Of a DNA stretch of 25,101 nucleotides, positions 8,049 to 14,005 are shown piece by piece; position 1 is the stretch's first letter; every line of letters begins with the position of its first letter. A model generated the notes under the pieces. It made no database searches. It saw only the letters and a program-made list of their open reading frames with translations, and was not told where the DNA came from. The DNA is from JBBTIS01 sp038059855 (GTDB lineage: Bacteria; Elusimicrobiota; Elusimicrobia; JACQPE01): positions 1 to 25,101 of the forward strand of contig CAYHKQ010000035.1 in NCBI GenBank assembly GCA_964357255.1, read 5' to 3'. The translations under genes and the position numbers were made by a program.

Positions 8049-8086
8049 GTTATATCGTCGCTTGCTTCGCCCAAGTAAACTTGGGC
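8049..8086 (-). promoter_or_regulatory. Candidate XRE promoter with 18-bp perfect palindrome as operator
   Basis: GCCCAAGT-AA-ACTTGGGC (8069-8086) is a perfect dyad with 8-bp arms. On the minus strand TATAAC (8049-8054) could be the -10 of the XRE gene, with its -35 falling inside the dyad. The 2-nt centre is too short for an RNA hairpin loop, so a dimer-binding site is more likely. It could instead be a dispersed repeat. Confidence 0.45.
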
Positions 8087-8207
8087 TCGCTACGCTGAAC
8101 CCCCCGAAAAGGAATTCTTTATTCCGCGATGAATCCTACCGCGAACAAGTTTATAAAAATGTAACAGAAATCAAGTGATCCCGCAAGGGGAGTTTGGTCA
8201 CACCGCG

Positions 8208-8231
8208 ATGCGAGAGTGATCGCATTTTTTT
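8208..8231 (+). terminator. Terminator-like hairpin with T-run, orphan
   Basis: ATGCGA-GAGTGA-TCGCAT (8208-8225) forms a 6-bp stem followed by TTTTTTT. It has intrinsic-terminator form on the plus strand, but no plus-strand gene ends just upstream: the phosphodiesterase stops at 7683 and the XRE gene on the other strand lies between. It may end a readthrough transcript or a small RNA. Confidence 0.4.
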
Positions 8232-8304
8232 AGGTTCACATTTTATATTTGACTTTCTTTCTTTGTTTAATAGCTCCACTATGCCACATAGCTTAAGAAG
8301 GGCG

Positions 8305-8442
8305 GTCATTCCGGCGCAAGCCGGAATCCAGGGACTTTAATCTAAAATTAAATCGAGAATTTATGGCCTGGACACCGGCTTTCGGATCAGCGCCTCAGGC
8401 GCCTCAAGTGCCGCGAGCTCTGCGAACGGCCGCCGGTGTGAC
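8305..8442. repeat. Two-arm palindromic repeat (GTCATTCCGGC type)
   Basis: The outer arms GTCATTCCGGC (8305-8315) and GCCGGTGTGAC (8432-8442) are inverted and match at 9 of 11 positions. The left arm is a perfect hairpin, ATTCCGGC-GCAA-GCCGGAAT (8308-8327). The right arm pairs ACACCGGC (8372-8379) with GCCGGTGT (8432-8439) and holds an inner hairpin GCGCC-TCA-GGCGC (8390-8402). CCAGG (8328-8332) and CCTGG (8367-8371) bound an AT-rich centre. It resembles widespread intergenic repeats of the GTCATTCC...GGAATGAC type, here with an enlarged right loop. Confidence 0.75.
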
Positions 8443-8483
8443 AGAGTAGGGATAGTGAGGCTCATTAAAAATCGGAGGTAATC

Positions 8484-9638
8484 ATGGAAAATGTATACAT
8501 CGTTTCAGCGGTAAGAACGCCGATCGGCGGATTTAACGGGGCATTGGCCTTAGAGCCGGCGCCAAAGCTAGGCGCCGCGGCCATTAAAGAAGCGGTGCAG
8601 CGCTCGGGCATAAGCGCCGAGGATATCGGCGAGGTAATTTTGGGCAATGTAATTTCAGCCGGCATCGGGCAAGCTCCTGCGCGCCAAGCCACGATTTACG
8701 CCGGCCTTCCCCATTCGATCGGCGCTATGAGCGTCAACAAAGTCTGCGGTAGCGGCTTAAAAGCCGTGGTCTTGGGCTATCAGGCGATCCGCTCCGGAGA
8801 CGCCAAGGCTGTGATTGCCGGCGGCATGGAAAACATGAGCCAGGCTCCCTATCTTTTGGACAAAGCGCGCACCGGCTACCGCCTTGGACACGGGCAATTA
8901 ATTGACTCCAATATTAAGGACGGGCTTTGGGACCCGTACAACAACATTCATATGGGAAACTGCGCGGAAGCCTGCGCCGAAAAACATGAAATCACCCGCC
9001 AGGAACAGGATGAATTCTCCATCCTTTCATACAAACGCGCGCAAGAGGCCCAGGCTAAAGGCGCATTCAAAGAGGAAATCATCGCGGTCATGGGTCTCAC
9101 GGAGGACGAGGAGCCAAAAAAAAGTAATTTTGAAAAATTCCCAAGATTAAAACCCGTGTTCAAACCCAACGGCACTATCACCGCGGCCAACGCCTCCAAG
9201 CTCAATGACGGGGCCGCGGCCCTGGCCTTAGCCGGCGAGTCATTGGTTAAAGAAAAAGGCTTAAAGCCATTAGCCAAAATCATTGGATGGGCCCAGCACG
9301 CTCAAGAGCCGCTCTGGTTTGCCACCGCGCCGGCCGGGGCTTTGCAAAATCTCGCCAAGAAACTCGGCTTGGGCTTGGCGGACTTCGACCTCTTTGAAAT
9401 CAACGAGGCGTTTGCGGTGGCAACGCTGGGTTGCATGAAGCTCCTGGGAATCGAAAAAGAAAGAGTCAATGTTCATGGCGGGGCTGTGGCCCTGGGGCAT
9501 CCCATCGGAGCGAGCGGAGCCAGGATCTTAACGACTTTAATCTATGCCCTTAGACAACGCCGGCTAAAACGCGGAGCAGCCGCTATATGCCTTGGCGGCG
9601 GAGAGGCCGTCAGCATCGGGATTGAAACGCTGAATTAA
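8484..9638 (+). CDS. atoB: Acetyl-CoA C-acetyltransferase (thiolase II)
   Basis: A 384-residue, full-length thiolase that condenses two acetyl-CoA to acetoacetyl-CoA or runs the reverse cleavage. All catalytic motifs are present: nucleophile Cys88 in VNKVCGSGLKAV, NEAFAV, His339 in GHPIGASGAR, and Cys369 in CLGGGEAVS near the C-terminus. GGAGG (8475-8479) precedes ATG 8484 at ideal distance. The gene stands alone on the plus strand, 45 bp from the convergent hydratase gene, with a large palindromic repeat upstream. It is the only thiolase in the window with the full classical Cys-His-Cys set, so it is the best candidate for the general acetoacetyl-CoA thiolase. Biosynthetic and degradative forms cannot be told apart from sequence alone. 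Confidence 0.93.
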   Translation: MENVYIVSAVRTPIGGFNGALALEPAPKLGAAAIKEAVQRSGISAEDIGEVILGNVISAGIGQAPARQATIYAGLPHSIGAMSVNKVCGSGLKAVVLGYQAIRSGDAKAVIAGGMENMSQAPYLLDKARTGYRLGHGQLIDSNIKDGLWDPYNNIHMGNCAEACAEKHEITRQEQDEFSILSYKRAQEAQAKGAFKEEIIAVMGLTEDEEPKKSNFEKFPRLKPVFKPNGTITAANASKLNDGAAALALAGESLVKEKGLKPLAKIIGWAQHAQEPLWFATAPAGALQNLAKKLGLGLADFDLFEINEAFAVATLGCMKLLGIEKERVNVHGGAVALGHPIGASGARILTTLIYALRQRRLKRGAAAICLGGGEAVSIGIETLN

Positions 9639-9681
9639 TCCCAAACTAATTCTACAGCCGCATTAAATAACGCCCCCCCTT

Positions 9682-10509
9682 CTAACTCCAAACCGGCGGA
9701 CGCTTTTCGATAAAGGCGGAAAATCCTTCTTTGGCCTGGGCCGATGAGCGGGTTTTAACTAGAGCGCCAAGGGAATAAGCAAGGCGCGCCTCGTGGGAGA
9801 GGCCCTGCATTTTACGCACATACTCCTTGGTAAATTTCAAAGCGTCCGGGCTGTTTTTAAGAATGCTCCCCACTAGGTTCTCGACCGCGCGGTCGAGACC
9901 GGACTCCACGGCCACCTGATGGATCAGGCCCATCTCCTTGGCCGTGGACGCGGAAAAAATATCACTGGTCAAAAACCAACGCCGCGCGTGGCCGGGCCCA
10001 ATTTTAGGCAAGACAAAAGTTGAAACCACGGCCGGAATAATCCCCACGCGGCATTCGGAAAAACAAAAGGCTGTTTTCTCCTCAGCCACCACGATATCGC
10101 AGGCCGAAATCACTCCTAACGCGCCGCCGTACACCGAGCCGTGCACCCGTGCGATCGTGGGCAGGGAACATTCGTAAACAGCGCCTAGCATATCCAAAAG
10201 CCGCTTCGCGTCCCGGCGATTCTTGGCCGGGGAATATTCCGAAGCGCGTTTCATCCACTTAATATCAGCTCCGGCGCAAAAGGCCAGGCCGGCACCCTTG
10301 AGCACTACGACGCGGCTTGCCGGCGAGACGCCGACCACGGAACCGTTGCTCCTGGAAGATTTCCTTTTCCCGAGCGACCCGAAAACCTGGGCCAGCTCCT
10401 CAAGCATCGCCTCATTTAAGGCGTTTCTCGCCTCCGGCCGGTTCAAGGTCACGGTTAAAACCGAGCCTGAAGTTTCAACAAAAATGTTTTTATAAGTCAT
10501 ACGAGTCAT
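9682..10509 (-). CDS. Enoyl-CoA hydratase/isomerase family protein, LiuC (methylglutaconyl-CoA hydratase)-like
   Basis: A crotonase-fold protein of 275 residues. The oxyanion-hole segments are GAGLAFCAGADIKWM (72-86) and GSVYGGALGVISACD. FSECRVGIIPA carries the Glu corresponding to Glu164 of rat enoyl-CoA hydratase. The position of the other catalytic Glu (Glu144) is Gly in GGALG, a pattern I associate with bacterial methylglutaconyl-CoA hydratase (LiuC) types, as is the GIIPA(V)S segment. Residues about 47-65 are an extra, repeat-derived loop. Two in-frame ATGs, 10509 and 10500, are both created by a 9-bp repeat, so the true start is unclear; no ribosome site is evident. It lies downstream of the OB-fold/thiolase-like cassette on the same strand, 152 bp away across a palindromic repeat. 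Leucine catabolism is one possible role; the substrate is not proved. Confidence 0.8.
   Translation of the reverse strand: MTRMTYKNIFVETSGSVLTVTLNRPEARNALNEAMLEELAQVFGSLGKRKSSRSNGSVVGVSPASRVVVLKGAGLAFCAGADIKWMKRASEYSPAKNRRDAKRLLDMLGAVYECSLPTIARVHGSVYGGALGVISACDIVVAEEKTAFCFSECRVGIIPAVVSTFVLPKIGPGHARRWFLTSDIFSASTAKEMGLIHQVAVESGLDRAVENLVGSILKNSPDALKFTKEYVRKMQGLSHEARLAYSLGALVKTRSSAQAKEGFSAFIEKRPPVWS
10311..10360. repeat. Repeat-like hairpin insertion within the hydratase gene
   Basis: CGGCG-AGA-CGCCG (10321-10333) is a perfect 5-bp hairpin in a segment coding for about 15 residues (KSSRSNGSVVGVSPASR) not expected in this loop of crotonases. On the plus strand it reads GCCGGCGAGACGCCG, a form I associate with dispersed repeats in other genomes. 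The reading frame is kept. Confidence 0.5.
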
Positions 10510-10633
10510 GCAAATTGATTGAACCCGCTCATCCTGAGCTTGTCGAAGGATGAGCCAATCCCTTGGTCAGGCTCATGGTTCGACAAGCTCACCATGAGCG
10601 GGCGTATTTTTCATGAGTCGTGTAAGTCACTAT
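10495..10633. repeat. Compound repeat: two-hairpin palindrome flanked by 9-bp direct repeats
   Basis: The core is a 24-bp inverted repeat (10524-10547 and 10579-10602) differing at two positions. Each arm also folds on its own: GCTCATCC pairs with GGATGAGC in the left half, and GCTCATGG with CCATGAGC in the right half. The two mismatches between arms are exactly those compensated inside each hairpin. This is the widespread 'CTTGTCGAA' type of bacterial repeat. On either side are two 9-bp units: AGTCATACG and AGTCATGCA (10495-10512), then AGTCGTGTA and AGTCACTAT (10616-10633). The left pair supplies both start codons of the hydratase gene. Confidence 0.85.
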
Positions 10634-10661
10634 GGTCCTCTCTTTAATCCGGCCTCGGTAA

Positions 10662-11111
10662 TTAAATCAACTCGAAGGCGATAATGTCGGTGATCGAACC
10701 CACGCGCTTATCCGGGGCTTTGAGCAAGGGCCGCACACGCCGGCCGGACGTCAAATTTTGGCCCTTATGGATTTTTACGTGGTGAAGGATGCGAGTGCCC
10801 GCGCCGTCGAACTTGATGAGACCGACATAATAAGGTTTGGTCTTTTTTCCCTCCTGGTTGACGCTCAAAAGACTTGCGACTTCAAGGGTCCCCTCCGGGC
10901 CGACCTTTGTTTCATTCTCCAAAATCCGGCAAAGACAGCGCTCGCAAAACATCCTCGCCGGAAAATAAGTCATACGGCACGCTTCGCAAGTTGTCCCGAT
11001 GAATTCACCGCGCTCTTTAAGAGCCCTTAGAGTCTTATCGCCGGCGATCCCGGAAGTGTAGGAATTCTCAATCGGTATCTTTCCTTGCACACGCGCGATT
11101 GTCGCGGGCAT
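10662..11111 (-). CDS. Zinc-ribbon OB-fold (DUF35 / ChsH2-type) acyl-CoA-associated protein
   Basis: A 149-residue protein with the DUF35 layout: an N-terminal helix (about 25-38), a rubredoxin-like zinc ribbon with C42-x2-C45 and C56-x2-C59, then an OB-fold beta barrel ending in ITDIIAFEL. Proteins of this family form complexes with thiolase-like or hydratase partners and hold the CoA substrate, for example ChsH2 domains, BbsA with the thiolase BbsB, and the archaeal DUF35 partner of acetoacetyl-CoA thiolase/HMG-CoA synthase. The start ATG 11111 overlaps the TAA of the preceding OB-fold gene by one base (TAATG), so the two are translationally coupled. It is shorter than its neighbour by about 22 residues at the N-terminus. 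It probably partners one of the two thiolase-like proteins upstream. Which one is inferred, not shown. Confidence 0.88.
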   Translation of the reverse strand: MPATIARVQGKIPIENSYTSGIAGDKTLRALKERGEFIGTTCEACRMTYFPARMFCERCLCRILENETKVGPEGTLEVASLLSVNQEGKKTKPYYVGLIKFDGAGTRILHHVKIHKGQNLTSGRRVRPLLKAPDKRVGSITDIIAFELI

Positions 11112-11626
11112 TAGCCGATCACCTCAAAATAACGGATGTCCGTAATCGCGCCCTTTCTCTGGCGGGCCGGCTTCCAAACCGCCTTGACGCGCTGGCCGAT
11201 GCGAAGCGTCTTCGGGTCCTTCGTCTTGATCAGGTGCAAAATTCCATAGCCGGGCGTGGCCCCGTCAATGGCGATAACGGCCGGAATCTGAGGTTTTTCA
11301 AGACGCTTGACGTCCCAGGTGACATAGCTTACGGAAAACGTTTGAATAATTCCCGTGTCTTTGAGCGTCACCCACTTGTCAATATCGCGGAAACACTTTT
11401 CGCAAAATATGCGCGGCGGAATAAGCGTTCTTTGGCACTTAGAGCAATGCGTCCCCGCTAGCCGTCCTTTTTTGATTTCCGCAAGAAACCTGCCGATGGC
11501 CTTGCCCGTGTCCCAGGCGTATTCCAGCTTGGGCTTGTAAGGCTCGAAAAAGACGGCGCCTGTCTTAAAATCCCTTGTCCTTAAATCCGTTCCAATTAAT
11601 TCCGTTAATTTTATTTCCGTTTCCAT
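11111..11626 (-). CDS. Second zinc-ribbon OB-fold (DUF35) protein
   Basis: A 171-residue paralogue of the next gene. The zinc ribbon has C61-x2-C64 and C75-x2-C78, preceded by a helix (about 42-54) and an extra N-terminal stretch rich in aromatic residues (FFEPYKPKLEYAW). The OB-fold follows and ends in ITDIRYFEV, close to the end of its partner. The start ATG 11626 lies one base after the TGA of the thiolase-like gene, so the four genes from 13947 down to 10662 are effectively contiguous. Two distinct OB-fold proteins beside two distinct thiolase-like proteins suggest one scaffold per catalytic subunit, or a single hetero-oligomer. A DUF35 identity is secure; enzymatic activity by itself is not expected. 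Confidence 0.88.
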   Translation of the reverse strand: METEIKLTELIGTDLRTRDFKTGAVFFEPYKPKLEYAWDTGKAIGRFLAEIKKGRLAGTHCSKCQRTLIPPRIFCEKCFRDIDKWVTLKDTGIIQTFSVSYVTWDVKRLEKPQIPAVIAIDGATPGYGILHLIKTKDPKTLRIGQRVKAVWKPARQRKGAITDIRYFEVIG

Positions 11627-11627
11627 C

Positions 11628-12800
11628 TCAGTTTACTCCACAGACAAGCACGGTTCCCACCTGCATGAGGTCGCCCCAGGCTTGAGCCACGGCCTTCTTG
11701 GGATTTCCGGGAACTTGCCGCCGGCCCGCTTCGCCGCGCAATTGCCAAAAAAGTTCGCAGACTTTCATCATGCCGGCCGCAGAAATGGGATTGCCGACGC
11801 CTAAGAGTCCGCCGCTCGGGCAAACCGGCAAATTTCCCTTCTCACGGTCAAATCGCCCCAAAGCCAAGTCCTCCGGCGCCTTGCCCTTATCGCACAAAAG
11901 AAGACCCTCGAGGTGATGGAGTTCCTTGTAAGCGAACGGATCGTACGGCTCGGCAATATGAATCTCTTTTCTCGGCTCCTTGATTCCCGCCATCTCGTAA
12001 GCCATTCGGGCCGCCTTCTCTACATACTCCGGATAACACAAATCACGGTTAGTCCAATACGCCGTGTCTAAATTCCAGCCGACGCCCTCGATCCATACGG
12101 GCTTATCCGTCATAGAGCGGGCTTTCTCCTCGCTGGCCAGAATAACGGCCGCGGCGCCGTCCGTGGTTGATGAAACCATGAGACGATGCACCGGCCAAGC
12201 CATAACCTCGCTGTTTAAAACATCCCGAAGAGTCAGCCTCTCGGCCGCCTGAGCGCTAGGATGATCCATGGCGTTATTCTTATTTTTGACTGAAACCGGC
12301 GCGATGTCCTCGATTTTAAGTCCATAAGTGGACATATAGCGGTTCATCTCAAGAGCAAAAATCCAAAGAAGATTCGGCTTAAGCGGGCGCTCGAGAAAAT
12401 TATCAAAAATCGTCAAAAACGCCGCTTGAGGATGAGGCTGGCAGTTAGACATCTTTTCCTCGCAAACCACAAGGCAGGTGTCAAAAGCGCCGCTCGCGAT
12501 ATGAAGCCAGCCCTCAATCGGCGCAAAAACGCCGGTGCCCCCGCCGACATAACAACGAAGATAAGGCTTATTCCAGCCGCCGCTTGCCTCAGCCAGGTAT
12601 TCGCCTTTCATGTGAACGCCGTCGAACGCGTCCGGGGCCGTGCCATGAACCACGGCGTCAATTTCGGAAAGTTTAAGGCCGGAAGAATCCAGGGCCATCT
12701 TTGACGCAGCCCAAGCCAGTTCCTTTGGAGTTTCCTTGGCTTTATGGACGAATTTCGTTATCCCGGCTCCGACAATGGCGACTTTCCTGTATGGCTTCAT
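11628..12800 (-). CDS. Archaeal-type thiolase-like protein A, nucleophile Cys apparently absent
   Basis: A 390-residue member of the SCP-x/archaeal thiolase-like group, recognised by KVAIVGAGITKF at the start, the segment SSTTDGAAAVILAS, IHIAEPYDPFAYKEL (replacing the NEAF motif), PSGGLLGVGNPISAAG and the C-terminal AGRRQVPGNPKKAVAQAWG. Where thiolases carry the catalytic Cys, alignment back from the conserved ASG gives Gly87 (GGTGVF); Cys83 is four residues off. GHPxGATG is replaced by GNPISAAG. The protein may therefore be a non-condensing partner, an aldolase-like enzyme or a Cys-independent variant. I chose ATG 12800, which lies one base after the stop of the gene upstream; a longer frame to 12884 overlaps that gene. 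It forms a coupled pair with protein B and is followed by two OB-fold genes. Confidence 0.82.
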   Translation of the reverse strand: MKPYRKVAIVGAGITKFVHKAKETPKELAWAASKMALDSSGLKLSEIDAVVHGTAPDAFDGVHMKGEYLAEASGGWNKPYLRCYVGGGTGVFAPIEGWLHIASGAFDTCLVVCEEKMSNCQPHPQAAFLTIFDNFLERPLKPNLLWIFALEMNRYMSTYGLKIEDIAPVSVKNKNNAMDHPSAQAAERLTLRDVLNSEVMAWPVHRLMVSSTTDGAAAVILASEEKARSMTDKPVWIEGVGWNLDTAYWTNRDLCYPEYVEKAARMAYEMAGIKEPRKEIHIAEPYDPFAYKELHHLEGLLLCDKGKAPEDLALGRFDREKGNLPVCPSGGLLGVGNPISAAGMMKVCELFWQLRGEAGRRQVPGNPKKAVAQAWGDLMQVGTVLVCGVN

Positions 12801-12801
12801 T

Positions 12802-13947
12802 CTAATTCCCCAGTATAACGCAGGCTCCGGACGTTGTCGGCACTCCTCTCCAGGCAAAAGCAAGTCCGCGCCGGGCATTGGCAACCTGCCTTTTGCCTGC
12901 CTTAACGCGCAATTGCGTCACAAGCTCATAAATCTGATAAAGACCTTTAGTTTCAAGCGTTTCACCCAGGCCGAGACAGCCGCCGGACACGTTAACAGGC
13001 TTGGCTCCCTTTGGCGAAGTTTCGCCTTCAAGCGTCTTTTTCCAAGCGTCGCCTTTCTCGAAAATTCCCAGGGCTTCCAAATGCTGTAATTCCTTAAATG
13101 CATAAGTGTCGTCCACTTCAAAAATATGGATGTCGCGTCTGGGGTCTGAAACACCAGCCATCCGATAAGCCCTTTTCGCGGAAATCGAAGCATAGGCCGC
13201 CTGTGTCCAGTTCCTTGATTCAACGGATGACGTTTCCGTGGCCCAGCCGAAACCCTCGACCCAGATGGGCACAGACCCATTGCTCTTGGCATAATTTTCG
13301 CAGGCTAAAACCAATACGCAAACCCCGTCCGCATGCCGGGCAATTTCGATATCACGCAGGGGCGTATAGCGGCTGGGAGAACGCTGATAATCCTTGAAAG
13401 TTGTGTTTTTAGGATAAGCCGCAAAAGGATTAAGCCGGGCGTTGCCCTTGTTCTTCCTGACGATTTCGTATAGGGCCTCCCCGGACGCGCCGGTTTCCCT
13501 TATATAATACGCCGCCTCAAGCGCGGCCAGGGCCTGGGCCGGTATGCCCAACGGCCGGACCCAGTTGGGGTCTAAGGCATAGGCTTCAACGCAGGCCTTA
13601 TTTTTTATGTTCGAGGCCTTGGAATGAGCCTCGACAACGACGATATCGAAAAGGCCGCTCGCAATCTGCATGGCCGCGTCTGCGACGCCGACTAAACCGT
13701 CATGGCAAAGCGTGTGCATGGGCTTCTGGGCCGCGCCAAGCTGGTCGGGGGTATACTCATCGAAAATGCTGGTCCCTTCGTTCATATCCTCGGCCAAGGT
13801 GACAAAACTTTGGAGTTTGCTGGGATCAACGCCGGCATCGTGATACGCGAGTTTGGCCGCCGCGTAGGTCATCTCCTTGTAGGAGAGTTCTTTGGACGTC
13901 GCGCCGGCCTTGACTGCGCCGATTCCGATAATCGCCACCTTGCGCAT
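12802..13947 (-). CDS. Archaeal-type thiolase-like protein B, Cys81 at nucleophile position
   Basis: A 381-residue paralogue of protein A, with KVAIIGIGAVKAG at the start and AGKRQVANARRGLAFAWRG near the end. Cys81 (TLCHDGLVGVADA) falls where the thiolase nucleophile belongs, 17 residues before the conserved ASG Gly. The usual His motif GHPxGATG is replaced by GETLETKG, so the classical His is missing. IHIFEVDDTYAFKEL stands in for NEAF. A and B are only distantly alike, which suggests complementary halves of a heteromer rather than a recent duplication. It is the first gene of the cassette. TAAAAT (13954-13959) lies six bases before ATG 13947, with no ribosome site, so the transcript may be leaderless. 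The reaction is unknown: C-C bond cleavage or formation on an acyl-CoA is the reasonable class. Confidence 0.82.
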   Translation of the reverse strand: MRKVAIIGIGAVKAGATSKELSYKEMTYAAAKLAYHDAGVDPSKLQSFVTLAEDMNEGTSIFDEYTPDQLGAAQKPMHTLCHDGLVGVADAAMQIASGLFDIVVVEAHSKASNIKNKACVEAYALDPNWVRPLGIPAQALAALEAAYYIRETGASGEALYEIVRKNKGNARLNPFAAYPKNTTFKDYQRSPSRYTPLRDIEIARHADGVCVLVLACENYAKSNGSVPIWVEGFGWATETSSVESRNWTQAAYASISAKRAYRMAGVSDPRRDIHIFEVDDTYAFKELQHLEALGIFEKGDAWKKTLEGETSPKGAKPVNVSGGCLGLGETLETKGLYQIYELVTQLRVKAGKRQVANARRGLAFAWRGVPTTSGACVILGN

Positions 13948-13953
13948 AATAAA

Positions 13954-13999
13954 ATTTTACATAAATATTTTGCGCCCGCCTGATTTTTTGTGCTATAAA
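13954..13999. promoter_or_regulatory. Overlapping divergent promoters, leaderless type
   Basis: On the plus strand TTGCGC (13970-13975), an 18-bp spacer and TATAAA (13994-13999, with upstream TG) end six bases before GTG 14006. On the minus strand TAAAAT (13954-13959) ends six bases before ATG 13947, with only a poor -35. The whole spacer between the two genes is 58 bp, so the polymerase sites overlap and initiation would fall on or next to the start codons. Confidence 0.55.
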
Positions 14000-14005
14000 T
14001 AATCC

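Larger units (their letters stand above)
8016..8483. other. Intergenic region between the XRE gene and acetyl-CoA acetyltransferase
   Basis: No open frame here looks like a gene. The region holds the XRE promoter and dyad (8049-8086), a plus-strand hairpin with a T-run (8208-8231), an AT-rich stretch (8232-8290) without a convincing -35/-10 pair, and a 138-bp two-arm palindromic repeat (8305-8442). A clear GGAGG ribosome site follows at 8475-8479. Confidence 0.7.

Noticed and set aside
8069..8086. RNA hairpin or terminator for the XRE region
   Set aside because: The centre is only two bases, too small for a loop, and there is no T-run; a protein-binding dyad or dispersed repeat fits better.
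12801..12884. Upstream ATG extending thiolase-like protein A by 28 residues
   Set aside because: It overlaps the end of protein B and precedes the conserved KVAIVGAG start; ATG 12800 is correctly spaced after the B stop.
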